NCBI RefSeq assembly: GCF_014596915.1
Contig: NZ_JACVWU010000018.1
Coordinates: 150,317 to 214,316, forward strand
DNA: 64,000 nt
Reading direction: 5' to 3'
DNA from: Streptomyces sp. TRM68416
GTDB taxonomy: Bacteria > Actinomycetota > Actinomycetes > Streptomycetales > Streptomycetaceae
Shown here: positions 33,177 through 40,601 of the stretch, piece by piece
How positions within the stretch are numbered: position 1 is the stretch's first letter
Layout: each line of letters opens with the position of its first letter
Notes under the pieces: generated by a model
What the model saw: the letters and a program-made list of their open reading frames with translations, nothing else
What the model was told of the DNA's origin: nothing
The model's database searches: none
Made by a program: the position numbers and the translations under genes

Positions 33177-33677
33177 TCATGAACAGGCGCCGGACCGCCG
33201 CCGCCAGGGCGCCGCCTCCGACTCCTCGCCCCGGAACCCCTCGGCGACCGTCGTGAAGATCTCCTCCAGCTGCCGCACCTGCTCGGGGCTGAGCCGGTCG
33301 AAGAGATGGGTGCGGACCGCCTCGCCATGCCCCGGCGCGGCCCCCTCCAGTACGGTCATCCCCTCGTCCGTCAGGGTGGCGATGGAGCCGCGCTTGTCCC
33401 ACTGGCAGGCCTCGCGCCGCACCATCCCGTCCTTCTCCAGCCGCGTCACCGCGTACGTCAGCCGGCTCCGGGTGATCTTCAGCTGCTCCGCGAGATCGGT
33501 CATGCGCAGCCGCCGCTCCGGCGCCTCGGAGAGGAACGCCAGGATGGAGTAGTAGAGGTGCGGCATGCCGGCCTCCTGCTGGAGCTGCCGGTCGAGTGCG
33601 TCCTCCAGGAGATGGGCGGCGCCGATGTACGCGCGCCAGGCGCGCTGCTCGTCGGGGTTGAGCCAGCGGGTCGTCAT
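33177..33677 (-). CDS. MarR-family transcriptional regulator of the riboflavin locus
   Basis: 166-residue winged-helix regulator: N-terminal dimerisation helix (WRAYIGAAHLLEDALDRQL), recognition region LRMTDLAEQLKITRSRLTYA, wing DKRGSIATLTDEG, and a C-terminal dimerisation helix. ATG at 33677 has GGAGG directly upstream; an upstream in-frame start at 33701 is less likely. It is flanked by ribA downstream on the same strand and the divergent RibD-like gene. Three copies of TTCAAATTTGAA-like palindromes, in front of ribA and in the divergent promoter, make it the probable repressor of both genes and of itself. The effector is unknown; a flavin or pterin-like molecule is possible. Confidence 0.82.
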   Translation of the reverse strand: MTTRWLNPDEQRAWRAYIGAAHLLEDALDRQLQQEAGMPHLYYSILAFLSEAPERRLRMTDLAEQLKITRSRLTYAVTRLEKDGMVRREACQWDKRGSIATLTDEGMTVLEGAAPGHGEAVRTHLFDRLSPEQVRQLEEIFTTVAEGFRGEESEAAPWRRRSGACS

Positions 33678-33696
33678 GCCTCCAGTGTAGGTTTGT

Positions 33697-33708
33697 TTCA
33701 AACTTGAA
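33697..33708. promoter_or_regulatory. MarR-type operator candidate, site 3
   Basis: TTCAAACTTGAA, a TTCAA-N2-TTGAA inverted repeat, in the 62-bp space between the divergent MarR and RibD-like genes. It is the best conserved of the three sites. Confidence 0.6.
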
Positions 33709-33739
33709 CCAAGCGAGTCGTCTGTCCGGGAGCGCGCCG

Positions 33740-34930
33740 ATGTCCAAGCCGTACGTCCTGCTGTCCGCCGCCGTCTCCCTCGACGGCTACCTGGACGACA
33801 CCGGCCCCGAGCGGCTGCTGCTCTCCAGCCCCGCCGACTTCGACCGGGTCGACGAGGTACGGGCGTCCGTCGACGCGATCCTGGTCGGCGCCGGGACGAT
33901 CCGCGCCGACAATCCGCGGCTGCTGGTGAACTCGCCCGAGCGGCGCGCGGCGCGGGTCGCCGCCGGACTGCCGGAGTACCCGCTCAAGGTCACCGTCAGC
34001 GGCAGCGGCGAGCTGGATCCGGCGGCGCAGTTCTGGCACACGGGCGGGGACAAGGTCCTCTATACGACGGAGAAGGGCGCGGAGCGGGCACGGGCGGCGG
34101 GTCTTGCCGCGGATGTGGTTGCGCTGGGCGGGTTCGAATCGGGCGGGTTCGAGCTGGGAGGGCCCAAAGCGGGAGGCCCCGAATCGGGCGGGTCCGGCCT
34201 CGACTGGCGGGCGCTGCTGGCGGACCTGCACGCCCGGGGCGTACGGCGGCTGATGGTCGAGGGCGGCGGTCACATCCACACGCAGCTGCTCCAGCAGGAG
34301 CTGGCGGACGAACTCCAGCTGGTGCTGGCCCCCCTCTTCGTCGGCGACCCGGCCGCCCCGCGCCTCTTCGGGCCCGGCGGCTACCAGCCCGGCCGCCTCC
34401 GCCTCGTCGAGACCCGGCGGATCCAGGACGTGGTCCTCATGCGCTACGAGCCGACGGCACCCGGCGCCGGGGGGTCGGTCTCCGCCGCCGACCACCACTG
34501 GCTGCGGCTCGCCTGCGAACTCGCCGAGCGCTGCCCGCCCTCGGAGACCGCCTTCAGCGTCGGGGCGGTCGTGGTCGCGGCCGACGGGACGGAACTCGCG
34601 CGCGGGCATTCGCGGGAAGGGGGCGACCCGGTCGTCCACGCGGAGGAGGCGGCGCTGGCGAAGATCGATGCCGGGGATGCGCGGCTGGCGTCCGCGACGG
34701 TGTACAGCAGCCTGGAGCCGTGCGCCCGGCGGGCGTCCCGGCCGGCCGCCTGTGCGCGGCTCATCCTCGATGCGGGGGTGCGGCGGGTGGTGACGGGGTG
34801 GCGGGAACCGGACACGTTCGTGGCGGGGGCCGACGGGAGTGGGCTGTTGGCGGCGGGCGGGGTGGATGTGGTGGTGCTGCCGGAGTACGAGGCTTTGGCG
34901 AAGGCGCCGAACCGTCACCTGGCGGGTTGA
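33740..34930 (+). CDS. RibD-like bifunctional protein with swapped domain order (reductase-deaminase)
   Basis: 396-residue protein likely catalysing the deaminase and reductase steps after GTP cyclohydrolase II. Residues 1-235 are a RibD-C/dihydrofolate-reductase-like domain (LSAAVSLDGYLDD, ILVGAGTIRADNPRLL, LMVEGGGHIHTQLL). Residues 255-396 are a cytidine-deaminase-fold domain with zinc ligands His300 (HAEE), Cys328 and Cys338. Classical RibD has the deaminase first, so the order is reversed. A Gly-rich repeat (GGFESGGFELGGPKAGG) interrupts the reductase domain. ATG at 33740; the operator at 33697-33708 lies just upstream. Some C-terminal deaminase residues look degenerate (EPCARRASRPAAC), so full activity is not certain. 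Confidence 0.8.
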   Translation: MSKPYVLLSAAVSLDGYLDDTGPERLLLSSPADFDRVDEVRASVDAILVGAGTIRADNPRLLVNSPERRAARVAAGLPEYPLKVTVSGSGELDPAAQFWHTGGDKVLYTTEKGAERARAAGLAADVVALGGFESGGFELGGPKAGGPESGGSGLDWRALLADLHARGVRRLMVEGGGHIHTQLLQQELADELQLVLAPLFVGDPAAPRLFGPGGYQPGRLRLVETRRIQDVVLMRYEPTAPGAGGSVSAADHHWLRLACELAERCPPSETAFSVGAVVVAADGTELARGHSREGGDPVVHAEEAALAKIDAGDARLASATVYSSLEPCARRASRPAACARLILDAGVRRVVTGWREPDTFVAGADGSGLLAAGGVDVVVLPEYEALAKAPNRHLAG

Positions 34931-35348
34931 GCCCGGGGGCGGTCGGCGTGGGCGTGGGGCGCGGGGTGCCGCCGGTTGCGCCGGCCGGGGGTGGGACGCG
35001 AGCCCAGCGCTAACGGGGTGCCGCTGCGCCCACCCGTGCCGCCCCAGCGGCACGACTGCCCGCAGCTATGCGGGCATCAACAGGGGGTGCCGCCGTGTCG
35101 GCTCAGCCTGTGGGCATGCGTGCTGCGTGGGGCGGCAGGGGTGGGCGCAGCTATGCGGGCATCAACAGGGGGTGCCGCCGTGTCGGCTCAGCCTGCGGGC
35201 ATGCGTGCCGCCTGGGGCGGCACGGGTGGGCGCAGGCGGCGCCCCGATGGCGCCGGGCTGCGCGCCTGCCCCCGCGCTCACCCCCACGCCGGGTCCAATC
35301 GGACCAACCCGGACTGCGGGGCGGCCGCCGGAGGGACACGCTGCCCGT
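34931..35348. other. 418-bp intergenic region made of repeats
   Basis: No gene supported. The centre is an 85-bp direct repeat enclosed by 24-bp inverted arms (see the repeat entry). The last 50 bp should contain the promoter and the GGAGGGA of the lipoprotein gene at 35349. Confidence 0.6.
35024..35235. repeat. 85-bp direct repeat flanked by 24-bp inverted arms
   Basis: Two copies of an 85-bp unit, 35061-35145 and 35146-35230, differ at about five positions. The outer arms, 35024-35047 and 35212-35235, are perfect inverted complements of CTGCGCCCACCCGTGCCGCC+CCAG. Within each unit GCAGCTATGCGGGCA can also fold. The arms look like the GTGGGCGCAG-type interspersed palindromes that are common between Streptomyces genes. 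Confidence 0.8.
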
Positions 35349-36557
35349 ATGAGGTCTGCTCGACTTATCGCCGTACTGCTGCTTGCTTCCGTCCTGGGCA
35401 CCGCCTGCGCGGCGACCGGGGCCGACGGTCGTGCCATGGCTCGCGCGCTGCCGCCCGACGCCGAGTTCACCCACCCCGGTGTGCTCGTCAACAAGGCCCA
35501 GTTGGACGCCGTACGGAAGAACACCACCGCCGGGAAGCAGCCATGGCTGAAGGCGTACCTCGCGATGCGGGACAGCAAGTACGGGGCGTACAAGTACCGT
35601 GCGGAGCCGTACGAGACCGTCTCCTGCCCCGCCGGGGACGAGCCGGGGCGCGGGTGTCTGCAGGAGCGCGACGACGCCATCGCCGCGTACACGCAGGCGC
35701 TGCTGTTCACGGTGACCGGCAAGCAGCAGCACGCCGTGAAGGCCAGGGAGATCATGGACGCCTGGTCGGCGAAGCTGAAGGGGCACACGGAGGAGAACGC
35801 GGGGCTCCAGGCGGGGTGGGCGGGCTCCACCTGGGCGCGGGCCGCCGAGATCGTCCGGCACAGCGAGGGCGCGGGCTGGCCCGCCGACCGCGTACGCCGC
35901 TTCGAGAACATGCTCCGCACCGCCTACCTCCCCGAACTGACCAAGAAGGTCCCGGACTTCAACGGCAACTGGGACCTGGTCATGACCGACGCGGCCATCG
36001 GCATCGCCGTCTTCCTCGACGACCGCGAGACCTTCGCCCACGCCCTGGAACGCTTCCGCGAGCGCGTGCCCGCGTACTTCTACCTGGAGAAGGACGGCAA
36101 ACTGCCGCTCACCCCGGCCGGATCGGGTGTCGACACCCCGCAGAAGCTCGCCGCGTTCTGGTTCCGGCAGGGGACCTACAAGGACGGCGTCTCCCAGGAG
36201 ACCTGCCGCAACTTCCAGCACGTCGGCTACGCCCTCGCCGCCACCGCCCACATCGCCGAGACCGCCTGGCACCAGGGCGTCGACCTCTACGGCGAGGTCG
36301 AGGACCGGCTCAAGGCCGCCCTGGAACTCCACTCCCGCCACCAGCTGGGCGAGCCCGCGCCGGCCTGGCTGTGCGGCGGGAAGATCCGGCGGACCATGGG
36401 CCCCGACCTGGAGGTCGCCCTCCACCACCTGGAGGGCCGCCGCGACGCCTCCCTGCCGGCCGCCCACAAGCTCGCCGAGACGACCCGGCCCGCCGGCACC
36501 GACGGCCTCTTCGTCTCCTGGGAGACCCTCACCCACGCGGGCGATCCGGCCGCCTGA
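35349..36557 (+). CDS. alginate lyase-family lipoprotein
   Basis: 402-residue predicted lipoprotein with signal peptide and lipobox LGTAC. The body matches the alginate-lyase (PL5-like, alpha/alpha barrel) family: FTHPGVLVNKAQLDAVRKN, a run of helices, FNGNWDLVMTDAAIGIAVF, FRQGTYKDGVSQETCRNFQH, YALAATAHIAETAW. The NFQHVGYAL segment holds conserved family residues. Streptomycetes use related proteins for uronate polymers, but alginate as the substrate is not shown. ATG at 35349; the GGAGGGA is 13-14 bp upstream, somewhat far. It stands alone between a repeat region and a tRNA. Confidence 0.78.
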   Translation: MRSARLIAVLLLASVLGTACAATGADGRAMARALPPDAEFTHPGVLVNKAQLDAVRKNTTAGKQPWLKAYLAMRDSKYGAYKYRAEPYETVSCPAGDEPGRGCLQERDDAIAAYTQALLFTVTGKQQHAVKAREIMDAWSAKLKGHTEENAGLQAGWAGSTWARAAEIVRHSEGAGWPADRVRRFENMLRTAYLPELTKKVPDFNGNWDLVMTDAAIGIAVFLDDRETFAHALERFRERVPAYFYLEKDGKLPLTPAGSGVDTPQKLAAFWFRQGTYKDGVSQETCRNFQHVGYALAATAHIAETAWHQGVDLYGEVEDRLKAALELHSRHQLGEPAPAWLCGGKIRRTMGPDLEVALHHLEGRRDASLPAAHKLAETTRPAGTDGLFVSWETLTHAGDPAA

Positions 36558-36607
36558 GAAACCGATGTGCTTTGTGACCTGCGGATGGCGTACTATGGAA
36601 TCACCGA

Positions 36608-36681
36608 CGCGGGGTGGAGCAGCTCGGTAGCTCGCTGGGCTCATAACCCAGAGGTCGCAGGTTCAAATCCTGTCCCCGCTA
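36608..36681 (+). tRNA. initiator tRNA-fMet (CAT)
   Basis: 74-nt cloverleaf with anticodon loop CTCATAA. Initiator marks are the unpaired first acceptor position (C1 opposite T72) and the three G-C pairs GGG/CCC in the anticodon stem. T-arm GCAGG-TTCAAAT-CCTGT. No CCA encoded. Confidence 0.96.
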
Positions 36682-36688
36682 CTGAAGG

Positions 36689-36730
36689 CCGAGGGCCGGA
36701 ATCCGAAAGGGTTCCGGCCCTCGGTGTTTT
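36689..36730 (+). terminator. terminator of tRNA-fMet
   Basis: Stem CCGAGGGCCGGAA with its perfect complement, loop around TCCGAAAGGG, followed by TGTTTT, 8 bp after the tRNA. Confidence 0.88.
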
Positions 36731-36845
36731 CCCGCACAGCTCTGTCCATGCCCGCCCTTGGTCATCCGGTCGGCCCTCACCGCTCGCCGCCCGCCCCCGC
36801 TCCGGGAACCCTGGACGGACGGGACGGTGACCGCCGAGGGCGGGC

Positions 36846-38033
36846 GTGCATGGCGGGAGACGACTGGTGCGGCCTGGGCCTGGTGGCGACGCGGACGAGC
36901 AGGAGTCCTACGTCGGCCCCCGCCCCGGCGAGCGGCGGCGCATCTCGTACGTGCGTGCCGTCGTCCGGGTGCTCCCGGCCCTGCTCATCGTCGGCGGGGG
37001 CATCTACGACTACAACACCCCGGAGACCTACTCCGCGGCCCCCTTCTTCACCGCCGCACCCCTGGTCGCCGCCCCGCTGTACTCGCGCCGCGGCACCGTC
37101 CTCACGGGCGTGCTGGCGGTCCTCGTCGTCCTCGGGGTGCACATCAGGTTCGGCATCCTCTTCGACGTGGGGGCGGTCACCGAGCTGGTCACCGTGGTGA
37201 CGGTCGCCGTCCTGGCCGTCCTCATCAACCAGCTCGTGCGCCGCAGCGGCGAACGGCTCGCCTCCGCCCGCCAGATCGCCGAGGCCACCCAACGCGCCGT
37301 TCTGCCCCGGCCCGACGACCGGATCGGCGGCCTCGACATCGCGGCCTGCTACGAGGCCGCGCAGGCCGACGCGCTCATCGGCGGCGACCTGTACGCGGTG
37401 CAGGACACCCCGCACGGCGTACGGCTCATGGTCGGCGACGTACGCGGCAAGGGGATGGGCGCGGTGGCCGCCGTGGCCGTCCTCATCGGAGCCTTCAGGG
37501 AGGCCGCCGAACAGGAGGCGAGCCTGGAAGGGCTCGCGCAGCGGCTGGAGCGGGCCCTGGCGCGCGAAGGCACCCGGCGTGAAAGCGCCGACGCCCGCGA
37601 CGACTTCGACGCCGTCGACGCCTTCGAGGGGTTCACCACCGCCGTCCTCGCCGAGATCCCGCACGGCGAGGGGATCGTGCGGATCGTCAACCGCGGCCAT
37701 CCGCCCCCGCTGCTGCTGCACGCCGACGGCACCCTGTGCCCGCTCATCGCCCCGGACCCCGCCCTGCCGCTCGGCATGGGCGACCTCGGCAGTCGGCCCG
37801 ACCGCGCGGCGGAGGCCGTCCTCCCGCCCGGCGCCACCCTGCTGCTCTACACCGACGGCCTGTCCGAGGCCCGCGACGCGCACGGCGCCTTCTACGACCC
37901 CGAGCTGCGCCTCACCGGCCGGACCTTCCCCGCGCCGCGCACACTTCTCGCCACCCTCGCCGAGGAGGTGCTCCGGCACTCCGGCGGCGGCATGGCGGAC
38001 GACATGGCGCTCCTCGCCGTACGCCGCCCTTGA
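36846..38033 (+). CDS. membrane SpoIIE-type PP2C serine/threonine phosphatase
   Basis: 395-residue protein with three or four N-terminal membrane spans (VVRVLPALLIVGGGIY; FFTAAPLVAAPLY; VLTGVLAVLVVLGVHI; ELVTVVTVAVLAVLI), a short coiled linker (GERLASARQIAEATQRAVLP) and a SpoIIE/PP2C catalytic domain. Metal-binding motifs are GGDLYAV, VGDVRGKGMGA, YTDGLSEARD and MADDMALLAV. Such phosphatases dephosphorylate anti-anti-sigma factors and so free sigma factors. The partner proteins are not encoded nearby. Start is taken as GTG at 36846 behind GAGGGCGG; it is not strongly determined. Confidence 0.85.
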   Translation: MHGGRRLVRPGPGGDADEQESYVGPRPGERRRISYVRAVVRVLPALLIVGGGIYDYNTPETYSAAPFFTAAPLVAAPLYSRRGTVLTGVLAVLVVLGVHIRFGILFDVGAVTELVTVVTVAVLAVLINQLVRRSGERLASARQIAEATQRAVLPRPDDRIGGLDIAACYEAAQADALIGGDLYAVQDTPHGVRLMVGDVRGKGMGAVAAVAVLIGAFREAAEQEASLEGLAQRLERALAREGTRRESADARDDFDAVDAFEGFTTAVLAEIPHGEGIVRIVNRGHPPPLLLHADGTLCPLIAPDPALPLGMGDLGSRPDRAAEAVLPPGATLLLYTDGLSEARDAHGAFYDPELRLTGRTFPAPRTLLATLAEEVLRHSGGGMADDMALLAVRRP

Positions 38034-38264
38034 TCGTTGTCACCAGAGGTGATCGCGCAGGAGCCCTCCGCATAACAACTGACATTCCGTCATTACCTGT
38101 GTGACTGCTGAGGCTTGGCCAACTCGCCCGATTTAGCCCCCTGGTGACCCGAAAGTCCAGGTCGAAAAGGTTAACGATCAAGCGGAACAGCTTGGAATCC
38201 GGGGCCCGCGTCTATTAACGTTCGATAACGCAGCGCGGTCGTCCCAGCCGTCACAAGAGGCGGC
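38034..38264. other. promoter and upstream leader of the M23 peptidase gene
   Basis: No gene seen. The stretch is unusually AT-rich for this genome (for example GTTAACGATCAAG and TATTAACGTTCGATAACG) and ends in the c-di-AMP riboswitch. It should hold the promoter of the M23 peptidase gene. Confidence 0.5.
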
Positions 38265-38415
38265 TCCGTGCGCACGTGCCGAATCCCGCGAGGGAACCGG
38301 GGAACCACCAACTTGGGGTGAATCGGGCGTAATCAGCCATGCGGAAGCGGCTGATATACGCGCGTAGGAGACCTTCCTGCTCCGAACCCGTCAGCTAACC
38401 CGGTAGGCGAGAAGG
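38265..38415 (+). promoter_or_regulatory. ydaO-yuaA (cyclic di-AMP) riboswitch
   Basis: The leader of the M23 peptidase gene has the conserved blocks of the ydaO class in order: CCGAATCCCGCGAGGGAACC, GGGGAACCACCAACTTGGGG + TGAATCGGGC, GTAGGAGACC, then CTCCGAACCCGTCAGCTAAC and CCGGTAGGCGA. A hairpin (ATCAGCC...GGCTGAT) separates the halves. In actinobacteria this class usually precedes cell-wall hydrolases such as NlpC/P60, Rpf and M23 proteins and turns them off at high c-di-AMP. The riboswitch ends about 20 bp before the GTG, so control of translation or of a nearby terminator is possible. Confidence 0.92.
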
Positions 38416-38435
38416 AAGGAAAGGAGCACGCCCAC

Positions 38436-39461
38436 GTGGCGTCCAACCGCCCTGCCCCAGAGGCCCCGTTCGTGCCGGGCCAGCGAAGTGAAGAAACCTT
38501 CGGCTACGGCAGCTACCGAACCGACGAGGGCCCGTGGGAGGAGTGGAACCCCACCGCGGAATCCATTCGCCCGGTACGCGGCAGGCACCGCGTCGCCAAG
38601 CAGCGTGGCGGGGGACTCGCCCGCAGCTCCACCGTTCTCGGCGTCGGTGTCATCGCCGCCGTCGGCGCGGGCGGCATGGCCAGCGCGCAGTCCGGCAAGC
38701 CGCCGGTCGCGATCACCATCCCCGACCTGCCCCTGATCAACGACTCCGCGGACGAGGCCCCCGAGGCCGAGGCCACCCCGCTCAGCGGCATCGGCGTCAC
38801 CACCGCCGACACCGCGCAGGGCTCCGCGGACGCCGGTGAGGTGCTGCGCGCCCGGATCATCGCCCAGGCCGAGCAGCAGCAGGAGCAGATCGAGACCAAG
38901 GCCGCCGAGGAAGCCGCCGCTGCCGCCGAGAAGGCCGCCGCCGAAGCCGTCGCGAAGGCCGAGAAGGAGGCGCAGGCCAAGGCCGCCGCCGCCAAGGCCA
39001 AGGCCGAGGAGGAGGCCCGCGCCAAGGCCGAGGCCGAGCGTCTCGCCGCGCTGGCCAAGCAGTACACGCTGCCGACCTCCTCGTACACCATCACCTCGAC
39101 CTTCGGTCAGGCCGGCTCGCTGTGGTCCTCCGGGTACCACACCGGTGCCGACTTCGCGGCGCCCACGGGCACGCTCCTGAAGGCCGTGCACAGCGGCACG
39201 ATCACGTACGCCGGCTACGACGGCTCCTACGGCTACAAGACGGTGCTGACCCTGGATGACGGCACCGAGGTCTGGTACGCCCACCAGTCGTCGATCAGCG
39301 TCAGCGTCGGGCAGAAGGTCGCCACGGGCGACGTCATCGGCCGCGTGGGCGCGACCGGCAACGTCACCGGGGCGCACCTGCACCTGGAGGTCTACCCCGA
39401 CGGCTCCTCCTCCGGCATCGACCCGTTGGCGTGGCTGCGCAGCAAGGGCCTCACCCCCTGA
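38436..39461 (+). CDS. M23-family peptidoglycan endopeptidase (LytM-like)
   Basis: 341-residue cell-wall hydrolase. A cytosolic N-terminal part of about 60 residues precedes one hydrophobic segment (STVLGVGVIAAVGAGGMASA) that can act as signal anchor. An Ala/Glu/Lys-rich coiled coil follows (about 140-205). The C-terminal LytM domain has the zinc ligands in HTGADFAAP and GAHLHLEVYPDG, plus SGTITYAG and WYAHQSS. It would cleave peptide cross-bridges of peptidoglycan; the coiled coil may allow control as in EnvC-like proteins. GTG at 38436 follows AAGGAG. Under control of the riboswitch just upstream. Confidence 0.9.
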   Translation: MASNRPAPEAPFVPGQRSEETFGYGSYRTDEGPWEEWNPTAESIRPVRGRHRVAKQRGGGLARSSTVLGVGVIAAVGAGGMASAQSGKPPVAITIPDLPLINDSADEAPEAEATPLSGIGVTTADTAQGSADAGEVLRARIIAQAEQQQEQIETKAAEEAAAAAEKAAAEAVAKAEKEAQAKAAAAKAKAEEEARAKAEAERLAALAKQYTLPTSSYTITSTFGQAGSLWSSGYHTGADFAAPTGTLLKAVHSGTITYAGYDGSYGYKTVLTLDDGTEVWYAHQSSISVSVGQKVATGDVIGRVGATGNVTGAHLHLEVYPDGSSSGIDPLAWLRSKGLTP

Positions 39462-39482
39462 TCACGCGCCTCCCCTGAAGCC

Positions 39483-39521
39483 CCGGCGGTCCTGACGCTC
39501 ACCCCCCGACGTCAGGGCTGC
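39483..39521 (+). terminator. imperfect terminator hairpin
   Basis: CCGGCGGTCCTGACG and CGTCAGGGCTGCCGG form a stem with two or three mismatches and a loop of about nine bases, 22 bp after the M23 peptidase stop. Confidence 0.55.
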
Positions 39522-39578
39522 CGGTTTCCGTGCTGTGCCATGGAATGAGGCCCGGTGGTACGGGTGTTGAAACCGGGC

Positions 39579-40523
39579 ATGACTTCTCTGCGCAAGCTCG
39601 GCTCCTCCGACCTCGAGGTCTTCCCGCTCGCCCTCGGTGGCAACGTCTTCGGCTGGACCGCCGACGAGGAAGCGTCCTTTGCCGTCCTCGACGCCTACAC
39701 CGCGGCCGGCGGCAACTTCGTCGACACCGCCGACTCCTACTCCTCCTGGGCCCAGGGCAACTCCGGCGGCGAGTCCGAGACGATCATCGGGCGCTGGCTG
39801 AAGGCCCGCGGCAACCGGTCCGACGTGGTGATCGCGACCAAGGTCAGCCAGCACCCCGAGTTTCAGGGCCTGACGGCCGCCAACATCAAGGCCGCCGCCG
39901 ACGCCTCGCTGCGCCGCCTGGGCACCGACCACATCGACCTCTACTACACCCACTTCGACAAGCCCGAAGTGCCGGTCGAGGAGATCATCGGCGCGCTCGA
40001 CGAACTGGTGCGGGCGGGGAAGGTGCGGCACATCGCCGCTTCCAACATCTCCCCCGAGCGGCTGCGGGCCTCGCTGGACCTCTCCGACCGCGAGGGCCTG
40101 GCCCGGTACGTGGCGCTCCAGCCCCACTACAACCTCGTCTCGCGCGACACCTACGAGGGCGCGCTGCAGGACCTCGCCGAACGGGCCGGCCTCGCGGCCG
40201 TCCCCTACTACGCGCTCGCCTCCGGCTTCCTCACCGGCAAGTACCGCCCCGGCACGGACGTCGACAGCGCGCGGGCGGCGGGCGCGGGCAAGCACCTGGG
40301 GACCGAGCGCGGCCGCAAGGTCCTCACCGCCCTGGACGAGATCGCCGAGACCCACGGAGTGCCGGTCGCCACGGTCGCCCTGGCCTGGCTGGCGGCCCGG
40401 CCGACGGTCACGGCACCGATCGCCTCCGCCCGAACGGTCGAGCAACTGCCGGCGCTGATGGGTGTGGGAGAGCTGAGTCTGACGGAGGCGGAGGTGGAAC
40501 GGCTGACGGAGGCTTCGGACTGA
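39579..40523 (+). CDS. aldo/keto reductase
   Basis: NADPH-dependent aldo/keto reductase of 314 residues with a TIM-barrel layout: ALGGNVFGWTADEE, DTADSYSSW (catalytic Asp/Tyr), VVIATKV (catalytic Lys), DLYYTHFD (catalytic His), GKVRHIAASNIS, LQPHYNLVSR, and the C-terminal cofactor part PIASARTVEQL. Closest to the general AKR11/12-like oxidoreductases. The physiological substrate is unknown. ATG at 39579 gives the usual N-terminus MTSLRKLGSSDLEV; a GTG at 39555 has a somewhat better GAGG upstream and remains possible. Confidence 0.88.
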   Translation: MTSLRKLGSSDLEVFPLALGGNVFGWTADEEASFAVLDAYTAAGGNFVDTADSYSSWAQGNSGGESETIIGRWLKARGNRSDVVIATKVSQHPEFQGLTAANIKAAADASLRRLGTDHIDLYYTHFDKPEVPVEEIIGALDELVRAGKVRHIAASNISPERLRASLDLSDREGLARYVALQPHYNLVSRDTYEGALQDLAERAGLAAVPYYALASGFLTGKYRPGTDVDSARAAGAGKHLGTERGRKVLTALDEIAETHGVPVATVALAWLAARPTVTAPIASARTVEQLPALMGVGELSLTEAEVERLTEASD

Positions 40524-40601
40524 GCGCGGTTCGTACGGCGTTGATCTGCACGCCCTGACGAGCCGACGTCCCTACGGGCGGTACGGGTACGACCGGTACG
40601 G

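Noticed and set aside
32427..34930. Roseoflavin-type or deazapurine antibiotic cluster
   Set aside because: The GTP cyclohydrolase II is canonical (Tyr114 retained), and no RosB-, ToyM- or QueD/E-like genes are visible around it.
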